A DNA stretch of 64,000 nucleotides. It comes from Endomychus coccineus (lineage: Eukaryota > Arthropoda > Insecta > Coleoptera > Endomychidae). Shown here piece after piece: positions 47,501-56,306 of the stretch. The position numbers were made by a program, and so were the translations under genes. The stretch lies in assembly GCA_958510875.1 (NCBI GenBank), contig OY294070.1, forward strand, positions 44,034,306 to 44,098,305. The letters are read 5' to 3'. Below the pieces are notes generated by a model. The model searched no databases. It was not told the origin of the DNA and saw nothing but the letters and a program-made list of their open reading frames with translations. Within the stretch, counting starts at the first letter, position 1; every line of letters starts with the position of its first letter.

Positions 47501-47905
47501 ATGGAAATAACAGTTTCATATGGAGAGGATGCGATCAGGAAAATTCGGCAGTTGGATCTCGAAGAAAATAAGATTACAGACTGCATTATTGAAACGTGGT
47601 ACCAAGACCAGGGGGTGAAATGTTATATATTACACGTAGATGATAAACCAGTTTCTTTTGTGCTAATGTCTAGTATGGATTTTGATCCTCTATATATACA
47701 TGGAAATCCGAAGATGATAAATTTCATTTATACCATGAATGAGTACCGTAGAAAAGGATATGCAGCCAAATTAGTAAGGTTCATCAAGAAGGGGAACGCT
47801 TTTTCAACATTTTGCTCGAATAGTAGTTCAGAAAAATTGTTTGCAAAATGTGGTTGTATCAATCGTGGAGATAAACATGGCAATGTACTGTTTAGATACC
47901 CTTAA
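47501..47905 (+). CDS. GNAT-like N-acetyltransferase, 134 aa
   Basis: The protein shows the GNAT pattern: a central strand region (CYILHVDDKPVSFVLM), then NEYRRKGYAAKLV near residue 86, which fits the acetyl-CoA pyrophosphate-binding loop (R-x-x-G-x-A type), and SEKLFAKCGCI near residue 113, the usual C-terminal part. GNAT enzymes transfer an acetyl group from acetyl-CoA to an amine; the substrate here cannot be told. The length is near the minimum for the family. It is intact and unlike its neighbours, which are all fragments, so it may be a captured gene under selection. Confidence 0.6.
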   Translation: MEITVSYGEDAIRKIRQLDLEENKITDCIIETWYQDQGVKCYILHVDDKPVSFVLMSSMDFDPLYIHGNPKMINFIYTMNEYRRKGYAAKLVRFIKKGNAFSTFCSNSSSEKLFAKCGCINRGDKHGNVLFRYP

Positions 47906-47939
47906 TATATTATTTATTCCCTAAATGTGTATTTATTTA

Positions 47940-48063
47940 ACCCAGTCACAGCCAACGTGACTATCATGAGATAAAAATTTCACCCCTTCAACATTTCGAG
48001 CAAGATTGAGTGGTGAGATACTCGTCTATACATATAAGGTTACATTTATCGCGACGTTCGAAA
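47940..48063 (-). pseudogene. Fanzor relic 3, inverted, with internal deletion
   Basis: On the minus strand a fragment reads RRDKCNLICIDEYLTTQSCS, so it keeps the catalytic Glu segment and the first two zinc-ribbon cysteines. It then jumps straight to the 3' tail (GTGAAATT and onward), losing the rest of the ribbon and the last catalytic Asp. It lies immediately upstream of, and divergent from, the zinc-knuckle pseudogene at 48,151. Confidence 0.75.
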
Positions 48064-48105
48064 CGAGGAACGACCGATACGATATCGCCCATCACCTCGC
48101 GAGCG

Positions 48106-48140
48106 TATAAATACTGCTGCGACATACATGTCGATTCAGT
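48106..48140 (+). promoter_or_regulatory. Copy of the Fanzor promoter
   Basis: TATAAATA at 48106-48113 and TCAGT with A at 48,138 give exactly the same 32-base spacing as at the Fanzor gene. Flanking sequence is also homologous back to about 48,053. Confidence 0.75.
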
Positions 48141-48150
48141 TTCAGTCGAC

Positions 48151-49191
48151 ATGCCGTGCAAAACATGTGGTGGATAAATTACAGTCGCGTTTCTCCAGTC
48201 AAATGTGCAAATCGAATATTGAAGCAAAAACATCGATTCAGCGCGACAATATCCCAGAAGAAAGTAACCGAACATACCGTGCTGATAAAGAGTGTACTAT
48301 AATGAATCCATCGGAAGAATTGCCAAAAAAACAAAATGATATCGAATCACTGTCGACAGAATGTTTCGAAAATGAATGCATCCGAGTGTGGCAGAATGCA
48401 TTATACGGAAAAGCCGAAGATCGCGATATGGAAGAAACTTTCAATACGTGCACCAAGAGCAACTGTAATAAATTGGTAGATGAAGTGTTTTTTATCGACA
48501 CAGAATATAAAAAATATAATGCAGATACAATATATTTGGCAGTAGCGGTTATACACGGAGATGGAGATTGACCCGTATATTCGAACGGCGAGCCGTACAA
48601 TTCAACGACCAGAAAGAACATTACAAAAGTAGAAGAATTGGAAGATTTGCTAGCTATTAGAGAGGAACAATATATTCGTTCCGTTAAAAATAAACGTACA
48701 GGTGCTTATGCCTGCACACTGGGAGAAGTTTGTCCAATTGAGGTGATCAAATATATTCGTAAGCGTTCATTTTCTCCCTATTATCGTTTTCGGAGATCGT
48801 CACCGACATCGTCGCCTATTATCATAAGTTGGTGCGATGTGAACGAAAAACGAAAAGTTTTTTTAATGGATATCTTAGTGACGATGATTCAAAGCTAAGG
48901 CTTAAGTCGCTCAAAATCGAATGGTGTACATTAATGGGCCACAAATATGATAATTTCGTACGATATGAAATGTATCGCTTGCCCGCCAATGTTCAGATAT
49001 GGACTCGTACTGTGGAAATAACCGATCAACATTTCATCGCTAAAGATCATTTTACTCTAAACGATTTTCATTTCGTGTTGGGATGCAAAAGGACTCAGGG
49101 ATATAAAGACGAACAATCGTGTCAAAATAACAGTAGAAAATTACAATGTATACTACGTAATGTGATGCGTTCATTTGTTTATAATAAATAA
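48151..49191 (+). pseudogene. Zinc-knuckle/DEDD-like gene, broken, with Fanzor-type 5' end
   Basis: The promoter, leader and first 90 or so bases (MPCKTCGG, then NRILKQKH in another frame) match the start of the Fanzor gene. The rest matches the 426-aa protein encoded at 49,401-50,681. Lesions are a TAA at codon 9 (48,175) with a one-base loss, a TGA at 48,569-48,571, and a second frame change near 48,870. Recognisable parts include FFIDTEYKKY, HFTLNDFHFVLGC and the final Cys-containing stretch. It is either a chimera or shows that both gene types once shared this 5' end. Confidence 0.8.
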
Positions 49192-49400
49192 ATTCATTGA
49201 CAAGAAAATATTGTACAATTTCATTTTTCGAATTAAAGAAAAGAAAAGTGTGGTGATATTTGTTCATTATGATTGAAATAGTCGTATCATCATTATTATT
49301 TTGTTCTGTATTATTATGCTAGTGTTTCAAGATCAAGAATTGATCCGTTGAAAAAATTCGTATGTAAATTGAAAGAGAAGGGAAAATAATAACATCTTTA

Positions 49401-50681
49401 TTAAGCGAAAAGATACATGTTCATTAGAATTGTCATCATACATTGCAATTTCACACTCCTACCCGCACAAGATGTAGTTTGTTCGTGATTGACATTACAC
49501 CCTAAAACGTCGTGGAAATCTTCGAATGTGAATTCACTCTTACACGAGTAATGCGAATCGGTTGTGACAACGGTATAGGTGAACAGTCGCTTACGCGAAG
49601 GTATTCGAAACATGTCATAATGTACATATTTCCCGCACGTTCTGCCGGTCAGTGTGTACCACTCGATTGGCATGGAAACTCGCTCATTATTCAATACCAA
49701 TACCAACCCCTTACTATTATCCCAATCGTTTTGAAAATATCCATCGAAAAATTTCCCATTCATATCATCGTCCCAAGTAACGATAATCGGTATCGATAGT
49801 ACCGGCCGGCGAACATATATGCTGTCGATTATTGTAATCGGCGACACCGCCTTGGTGACATCTCTCCAGTGACCCGCTCGTACGTGATTACTCACGCGGA
49901 GTAGTCGATCGTTCGGCAAGCCGAATAGAAATGCGAAATGTTTCTCAATTTGGAATGTTTCCCTGGTTGCCAAGCTGTATGGTGTGCCATTCAAATATGT
50001 CGTCAGTGTCCCCTGTCTGAAAGCCGCAGCGATATAGATGATATCCGTACCGAATTTCTCATATTCGGCATCGAAGAAAAATGCGTTTTCCATCAGATAC
50101 CTACAGCTCTCCTTGGCCACGAGTGTTTCGCTTGTTCGTTTGGGATCTTCGTACATCGCAGTTGGACCAATTAATTCACCCGTATTCAGGTCCACTCGAT
50201 ATGTTGGTATGGGCTTCCACAGGTATTGGAAATTGTCGTTCGGTTCGCTCGACGACTCTTTCATATCGGTCACTAAAAACTGTGAAGCGTTATCATCGGA
50301 CGAATTATCATCACTTTGTTCCGTTTCATATTCGGACGAAGATAACTCTTCGTCGCCTTCAACCGTACTATTACTCACGATAGGAGAGGTACTGGCACGC
50401 TCGCATACCGGCAAAGTTCGTTCACTATTTTCGACTAGTTTTTCCCGACGTGGACATTTTTTTGAAGTATTACTCCTGTGATTTGAACCGCCACACGTTA
50501 TGCATGGCTTGTTGACTCGTTTCTTTTTGAACACTCGATGTATGCATTTTTTCGAGGTACTTCGCATGTGATCTGGACCGCCACACGTTGCACAGGATAC
50601 GTTAACTTGTTGCTTTTGGTATACACATTTTTTCGAAGAACTACGTCTGTGGTCTGACCCGCCACACATTGCACACGACAT
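49401..50681 (-). CDS. Triple zinc-knuckle protein with possible DEDD-type nuclease domain, 426 aa
   Basis: Three knuckles of C-x2-C-x4-H-x7-C form open the protein (C3-C19, C30-C46, C60-C76), each with CGG and an H-x7-KC ending, as in the single knuckle of the Fanzor protein. An acidic, Ser-rich linker follows (about 108-150). The C-terminal half has FFFDAEY (D204, E206), IIVTWDDDMNGKFFDGY and HYSCKSEFTFEDFHDVLG, which could be motifs I, II and III of a DnaQ/RNase T-like DEDD exonuclease. This is inference; the match is not certain. A TATATAAA box lies at 50,783-50,790 on the minus strand and the TAA overlaps AATAAA. It shares an upstream region with the divergent A-like gene. Confidence 0.75.
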   Translation of the reverse strand: MSCAMCGGSDHRRSSSKKCVYQKQQVNVSCATCGGPDHMRSTSKKCIHRVFKKKRVNKPCITCGGSNHRSNTSKKCPRREKLVENSERTLPVCERASTSPIVSNSTVEGDEELSSSEYETEQSDDNSSDDNASQFLVTDMKESSSEPNDNFQYLWKPIPTYRVDLNTGELIGPTAMYEDPKRTSETLVAKESCRYLMENAFFFDAEYEKFGTDIIYIAAAFRQGTLTTYLNGTPYSLATRETFQIEKHFAFLFGLPNDRLLRVSNHVRAGHWRDVTKAVSPITIIDSIYVRRPVLSIPIIVTWDDDMNGKFFDGYFQNDWDNSKGLVLVLNNERVSMPIEWYTLTGRTCGKYVHYDMFRIPSRKRLFTYTVVTTDSHYSCKSEFTFEDFHDVLGCNVNHEQTTSCAGRSVKLQCMMTILMNMYLFA

Positions 50682-51057
50682 TTTGACAACACACAGGCGT
50701 CTTATTTGTAGTAACGCCGAGTGCGATGTTGAACGATGCTTAGGTAGTGATGGACTGGATTTTGGTACATGTACGATCCCCGTTTATATAGGTGACGATA
50801 TTCATAATACCATCTTGTAATTCTAAAAATAGAACGAACGTTTCTTGTCGTGTTATTTCTATTTTCCGAACTAGCGCTATATCGATTCACGATTACGAAT
50901 TTTGTTATCGAAAAACATTCGTAAGTCGCGTTTCCACGTTATCGATCACCCTACCCCGAAATGAGGCGTACCTCGACGTAGAATATATAATGAAGTCGTG
51001 AATAATCATTTGCCATTAGTGATTCGACCAAATCGATCTTCATTAACGTGTTACAGT
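50682..51057. promoter_or_regulatory. Divergent intergenic region with two TATA boxes
   Basis: This 376-bp region drives the zinc-knuckle gene to the left (TATATAAA on the minus strand, 50,783-50,790) and the A-like gene to the right (TATATAAT at 50,984-50,991 with TTAGT near 51,016). The right leader contains a TCGACCAAATCGATC piece also present in the gene A leader, confirming common descent. Confidence 0.55.
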
Positions 51058-51546
51058 ATGTCGCCGAGTAAGAAATCCAAACGTCGTAAAATCGAGTGGA
51101 CAGCGATGGAGTTAACAGACATTCGTGACAGGAGGCAGGATTATAATACAGGAGGAAATTGGTCGGACTTCTATGAATGGGAGCAGGATCGTACAAACGA
51201 AGGTTGGTCAGACATTCGTGATGGGAAACAACGAGATCGTACAAGCGAAGATTGGTCAGACATTCGTGATGGGAAACAACAGGTGGATTGAGCGAGAGGA
51301 GAAATAGAAAATTGGTCAGACTCCTGTGAATGGGAACAGGATCGTACAAGAGAAGGAAAAGAGTATTGGTCGGACCCTGGTGAAGGAGAACAGGATTATC
51401 GTACCAGATGGAGAGAGGATAGGTCCGACCTGTTGGACGCGTTATGGCAACAAGAAGAGCAAGACGAGAATTGCGAAAAATACCAACTGGAGGAATTTGA
51501 ACTCAAACGATTATATTTTGACTGGCTGGGGGAAGAGATCGAATAA
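51058..51546 (+). pseudogene. Diverged gene A homologue with one in-frame TGA
   Basis: The frame from the ATG at 51,058 has 162 sense or stop codons before the TAA, interrupted only by TGA at 51,289-51,291. The front has a basic KKSKRRK run and several short WSD-containing repeats; the tail aligns with gene A (W, L, then EN, KY, LEE, and a final WLGE). The final TAA overlaps AATAAA. The tail after the TGA is well conserved. So the stop is recent, a base-call error, or read through. Confidence 0.65.
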
Positions 51547-51762
51547 AAATATATTATCCAACGATTTGTTTCTATTTTTATATTTGTCACTTTCGTTTTT
51601 GTGTAATAAGAATATACCGCGCTGCAGTATATTAGAACGAAATTCATACTTCATGGCGGTATGTCGATTCTAAATATAAATCTTGGCAAAACGATAAACA
51701 AAAATTTACGTTTTAATATTTTAATGATCAGTCATAATTTATAAATCAAAAATGACGGAAAA

Positions 51763-52041
51763 TCAATACGTAAATTTTTTACTATAACTTTCCAACCCCC
51801 ATTTACACATGTCACATTCATCTTGTGGTATTGGTGGCCCTTCCATGTGAGTTCGCCAATCGGGGCGGTTGAAATGGACGAAACATGGTAGTCGAACCAT
51901 AAGACTAAATTTCTTTGTATATTTTGATGGTATTTTATGCCATGGAAAAAGAATTTCGAGAGGATTCTGTATTTTGAGTAGATACGATAACGGCAGAGCG
52001 GATATTTCGTCTTCTGTTAGTTCATACAATCGTTTATCCAT
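51763..52041 (-). CDS. Unrecognised 92-aa protein
   Basis: The first ATG is at 52,041 (MDKRLYELTEDEISALPLSY). The frame extends three codons further upstream to a TTG, which I do not use. The protein has a basic middle and a C-x2-C pair near the end (DECDMC). A TATAAAA box lies at 52,110-52,116 on the minus strand, 75 bases upstream. The promoter region is homologous to that of the 614-aa gene at 58,623, which supports expression. Confidence 0.55.
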   Translation of the reverse strand: MDKRLYELTEDEISALPLSYLLKIQNPLEILFPWHKIPSKYTKKFSLMVRLPCFVHFNRPDWRTHMEGPPIPQDECDMCKWGLESYSKKFTY

Positions 52042-52050
52042 GGTTTTCAA

Positions 52051-52150
52051 GCTAGGTCGATCGCTTTAACGTATCGGACAGAATGGAACATCCTTCACAT
52101 GTTGTCGAGTTTTATATGCTCGACCCCCCCCCCCCCATATACGAAGAATC
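52051..52150 (-). promoter_or_regulatory. Promoter cassette shared with the 614-aa gene
   Basis: The stretch upstream of the 92-aa gene matches 58,665-58,745 upstream of the 614-aa gene: TGGAA-TCCTT, ACATGTT, TCG-G-TTTATAT and GAATCG blocks occur in the same order. A run of 13 C follows the TATA box at 52,124-52,136. Confidence 0.6.
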
Positions 52151-52214
52151 GCATCTAGAAATAGATTCAGCGATACGAGGAAACGCGCATGTGAACCTCA
52201 CACTATTTTTCGAG

Positions 52215-52375
52215 AAGCGTCACCTGTTGAAATGTAATGCGATCCCGTTGAGGTAATGTAAAAAGCGCCATCTTTTGAAATATAATACAATTCCGATGTG
52301 ATAACTTGATGAGCGCCACCTATCGAAATGTTATATCAATTTGTTACAGTAAGCAGATGAACGCCATCTGGCGGA
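52215..52375. repeat. 48-bp tandem repeat, four copies
   Basis: GCGTCACCT, GCGCCATCT, GCGCCACCT and ACGCCATCT start at about 52,217, 52,265, 52,313 and 52,361, each of the first three followed by TGAAATGTAAT-like sequence. Copies are imperfect. It is a degenerate minisatellite unrelated to the hr repeats. Confidence 0.65.
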
Positions 52376-52920
52376 GTTTTTTCAAACTTTCATCCAACAC
52401 GTACAGTGTGAAACGTACCATAGATATATTTTGTATTCTCAAGAAATTACTAAATCTGTGGATGGGGTGGGTTTGATATTGTACAATCTAACCTCAATCG
52501 ACTTGACTATCGAAACTCTGAATTGAATCTGATCAAAATTTTACCCCTTCTACCGTGATTTTCGTCAGAAATCAGTAGATTTTAGGATTTTCGTGACGTC
52601 AAACGGCTCTAGTCCAATGAGAATCGAGTATTCACTCAGCTGACCACAAATTAACTATATAATCAGAGAGCTCCACGCGCGCGAACATAAACCTCCTTGA
52701 CCAGAGTAAGAACAACGTAGTAGTAAGAAGGAACAGGCCGTCGCGGAGGTTATGAATATATATATATATATACAGGCGTGCAGGGGTGCTATGGGGGTAC
52801 GTGGAGCCCCCTTGACTGTCTAGACTTGGTGCTGGTTTCTCGCTAGAGCTGGAAGTTGCGTTCCACAATTTTCGTTGCCTCCCGTGATACGTCACGTATA
52901 CGTCACGTGACTATGAGTCA
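52376..52920. other. Gene-free stretch with a CRE, CCAAT and TATA cluster
   Basis: TGACGTCA at 52,594-52,601, CCAAT at 52,614-52,618 and TATATAAT at 52,656-52,663 are spaced like a strong RNA polymerase II promoter. More CGTCACGT sites occur near 52,889-52,912. No convincing ATG-started gene follows on the + strand. A piece near 52,443 (ATTACTAAATCTGTGGATG) is shared with 46,475. It may be a fragment of an LTR or a promoter that lost its gene. Confidence 0.4.
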
Positions 52921-52929
52921 TCGCTGCTG

Positions 52930-54475
52930 TAGAAGTTTTGCAGCTCGAAGAAATTCACCGGTGAGATTTCGTTTCAACAAATTTCATTCGAGACAAAACT
53001 GTTACTCGACAGAGCTAATGCGCATGACGAGGAACTTATAAGTTTGGAGATTCGTTCCACGAGAGATTCTAGGCGGACAGAGTTTGTTCATCAAAAAATA
53101 TTTTACGATTTCATTTTGCGAACGAGTTTCATTCAAAGCTTTTGTAGCTCGAAGAAATCCACCGGTGAGATTTCGTTTCAACAAATTTCATTCGAGACAA
53201 AACTGTTTCTCGACAGAGCTAATGCGCATGACGAGGATCTTATAAGTTTGGGGATTCGTTTGACGAGAGATTCTAGGCGGACAGAGTTTGTTCATCAAAA
53301 AATATTTTACGATTTCATTTTGCGAACGAAAGTTTCGTTCAAAGTTTTTGTAGCTCGAAGAAATCCACCGGTGAGATTTCGTTTCAACAAATTTCATTCG
53401 AGACGAAACTGTTTTATTCTTCGAACGAGAATTACGTTCAAAAATTTTGTAGCTCGAAAAAATCCACCGGTGGAATTTCGTTTCAACAACGACTCGTTCG
53501 ACGAGAGATTCTATGCGGACAAAGTTTGTTCATCAAAAAATATTTTACGATTTCATTTCTCGAACGAGAGTTGCGATCAAAAAATATTTTACGATTTCAT
53601 TTCTCGAACGAGAGTTGCGTTCGAAGTTTTTGCAGTTCGAAGAAATCCACCGGTGAGATTTCGTTTCAACAAATTTCATTCGAGACGAAACTGTTTTATC
53701 CCTCGAACGAGAATTACGTTCAAAGTTTTTGTAGCTCGAAGAAATCCACCGGTGGAATTTCGTTTCAACTACGAATCGTTCGACGAGAGATTCTATGCGG
53801 ACAAAGTTTGTTCATCAAAACATATCTTACGATTTCATTTCTCGAACGAGAGTTGCGTTCGAAGTTTTTGTAGCTCGAAGAAATCCACCGGTGAGATTTC
53901 GTTTCAACAAATTCCATTCGAGACGAAACTGTTTCTCGATGGAGGTAGTGCGCATGACGAGGAACTTATAAGTTTTGAAATTCGTTCGACGAAAGATTCT
54001 AGGTGGACAACGTTGGTTCATCAAAAAATATTTTACGATTTCATTTTGCGAACGAGAGTTTCGTTCAAAGTTTTTGTAGCTCGAAGAAATCCACCGGTGG
54101 AATTTCGTTTCAACAACCAATCGTTCGACGAGAGATTCTAGGCGGACAGAGTTTGTTCATCAGAAAATATTTTACGATTTCATTTTTCGAACGAGAATTA
54201 CGTTCAAAGTTTTTGTAGCTCGAAGAATTCCACCGGTGAAATTTCGTTTCAACAACGAATCGTTCGACGAGAGATTCTAGGCGGACAGAGTTTGTTTATC
54301 AGAAAATATTTTACGATTTCATTTTTCGAACGAGAATTACGTTCAAAGTTTTTGTAGCTCGAAGAATTCTACCGGTGGAATTTCGTTTCAACAACGAATC
54401 GTTCGACGAGAGATTCTAGGCGGACAGAGTTTGTTTATCAGAAAATATTTTACGATTTCATTTCTCGAACGATCG
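52930..54475. repeat. Third hr-like block
   Basis: Ten cores at 52957, 53161, 53367, 53466, 53649, 53748, 53887, 54093, 54232 and 54371 have spacings of 204, 206, 99, 183, 99, 139, 206, 139 and 139 bp. The 99 and 139 steps match the array blocks; the other steps look like composites. Long repetitive open frames on both strands (for example 53,044-54,141) come from the repeats and I do not call them genes. Confidence 0.85.
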
Positions 54476-54527
54476 TTGGCGTTATATGCGATAAACGTGG
54501 AGGGGCGGTATGAGATTATCTTCGTTC

Positions 54528-54564
54528 TATATAATCGCAATCACACCAATATTTAGATACCAGT
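54528..54564 (+). promoter_or_regulatory. Core promoter of the 510-aa gene
   Basis: TATATAAT at 54,528-54,535 is followed by CCAGT at 54,560-54,564, 34 bases later by its A. The hr block ends just upstream, so it could act as an enhancer of this gene. Confidence 0.55.
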
Positions 54565-54626
54565 ATTCCGATCTCGGTCGTTCCAACGTCAGCCATTCGT
54601 TCGAGATGTAGTGCGGTATTCGAACT

Positions 54627-56159
54627 ATGAATCTGCACGATGACACTGAGACATCTGAATACAACGACGATATTTGTGACTTCGAAAAATTATTACGATA
54701 TGACACCACGATCGTCGATGCCGACTACCAAGAGATATGTTTGAATTTCGAAAATTTTAACAACGTCGATGGTATTGTCGACGGGAAGCCATCAGATGAA
54801 TTGTCAGAAGTGCAACAAGAACGACCGATGTGGCAACGAGGTCAGTCCGAAGAAGCGCTCGTCAAATATGATTTACGGGTGCAACCTAAAGTAGACGATA
54901 ACCCCGTAAATGACGAATATATATTAGTGCGACAACCGTCTAGCGATGATGGCCACAACGATGAACATATCAAACAAGTTCGTAGGAATATCTTGGCAGC
55001 TCGTACCGAAGCGATAGATAACGAAACGAAAAAAAAGAAGAGGAGAAAGAACAAGAAGGAACAGTTCGATGACAAACGAATATTATCGTCGTACGACCGA
55101 TCCGTAAAAAACAAATATTATTATTACATCGCGCACGAGAATAACCACGAATACAAGGTCGCTTTGGATGCATTCGTAAAATGTGTGAACGCGAAAGACT
55201 CCGACAGTGCTGCTTGTGAGAAAATTTGTGCGAACGAGACCGAACCGACACTCTTCGTACGAAGCGTTTACCGTGTACCTGTTTGTTATTTGATGCTACC
55301 GTATATAATAATAGTCGAAGACGAAAGTAAACTCAGGGAAATCGGAAACATTCAGAAACAACGGATCGACAGGATATCGTTTTCTAAAATCGAGCTGTTG
55401 GATGTGAGAGAAGACACGTATCGACATAGTATGGACGTTCGCACCAACGGTACGATTGACGGCATCGATACGAAAACTGCTCGATTCGTAGGTGATGCCG
55501 GCATGAAATTTATCGATAAATTGTCGGAAATTGATAATTGTTTGATGAGGAAATTATACGGGTATAGGGATTACGAAGAATCAAGTGGCGAATCGCGAGA
55601 ATTATATATTCTGCGATATTTATTGAATCTGAAAGGAACGTTCGATATAAACGGAAATGGCGCTTTCCTATTTTATAGTGCGAAAATATTATTTCGACAA
55701 CCGGATTTTGGAACGATCGTTGAACCGTTATTTTCGGACGTTCCGTTGGGTGGAAAACTCGCGATCGAGCCAAACGTAGGAATGATAGTGAAAAACGATA
55801 AGATTCTCACGTGCGTAGATATATTGAAATTAGTCGATCACGAGCGTATCGAAGTAATCGATGATGACACACAATTGCGAATCACTCGACTGCTGAGCGA
55901 ATTCTTATGGGCGCGTGCTTGTGTTATCGACGGCGTTCATAATGGTATTGCGAAATGTATACGTGCATGGGTGCACAAGAATGATAATTGGAATAAGAAA
56001 TATTTGAGTAACATTGGTGTGAACGCTGATAGGATGAAAAACACGCACTCGATGGTGTATTCAAGACGTAGCTCACAATATTTGATGTTTTCGTATAATG
56101 TTGAGATTATCAAAAATCAAGGTGTATTATTTCTGATTAAAAGAATTATTATATTTTAA
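54627..56159 (+). CDS. Unrecognised 510-aa protein with basic patch
   Basis: I do not recognise the family. The ATG at 54,627 follows a good TATA box. The first 130 residues are acidic and probably flexible. Residues 135-145 (KKKKRRKNKKE) look like a nuclear localisation signal. The rest is a mixed, globular-looking region with a Cys pair near 195-205. There is no signal peptide. The last residues (LFLIKRIIIF) run straight into sequence next to a Fanzor relic, and no AATAAA follows closely, so the natural C-terminus may have been altered. Confidence 0.7.
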   Translation: MNLHDDTETSEYNDDICDFEKLLRYDTTIVDADYQEICLNFENFNNVDGIVDGKPSDELSEVQQERPMWQRGQSEEALVKYDLRVQPKVDDNPVNDEYILVRQPSSDDGHNDEHIKQVRRNILAARTEAIDNETKKKKRRKNKKEQFDDKRILSSYDRSVKNKYYYYIAHENNHEYKVALDAFVKCVNAKDSDSAACEKICANETEPTLFVRSVYRVPVCYLMLPYIIIVEDESKLREIGNIQKQRIDRISFSKIELLDVREDTYRHSMDVRTNGTIDGIDTKTARFVGDAGMKFIDKLSEIDNCLMRKLYGYRDYEESSGESRELYILRYLLNLKGTFDINGNGAFLFYSAKILFRQPDFGTIVEPLFSDVPLGGKLAIEPNVGMIVKNDKILTCVDILKLVDHERIEVIDDDTQLRITRLLSEFLWARACVIDGVHNGIAKCIRAWVHKNDNWNKKYLSNIGVNADRMKNTHSMVYSRRSSQYLMFSYNVEIIKNQGVLFLIKRIIIF

Positions 56160-56306
56160 CGATTTGTTTTTTTTTGCCGAACACGATGCTTCGAGAGGTA
56201 TGATTCTTGCCAAGCTCGAATCCGACAACCCAATATATTTGGTTGACGTTTTGATGCTTGCTGCTGACTCGAATCCGATAACTCAACATATTTTGAATAT
56301 CGCGAA

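Noticed and set aside
53044..54141. Open frames of up to 365 aa in the hr blocks, with repetitive FNKFHSRQNCF-like peptides
   Set aside because: Step lengths of 99 bp are multiples of three and the repeats are poor in stop codons, so long frames arise on both strands and in several frames. No conserved start or promoter is tied to them.
54842..55251. Minus-strand open frames within the 510-aa gene
   Set aside because: They are mirror images of low-complexity Lys- and Asp-rich coding sequence, with no promoter.
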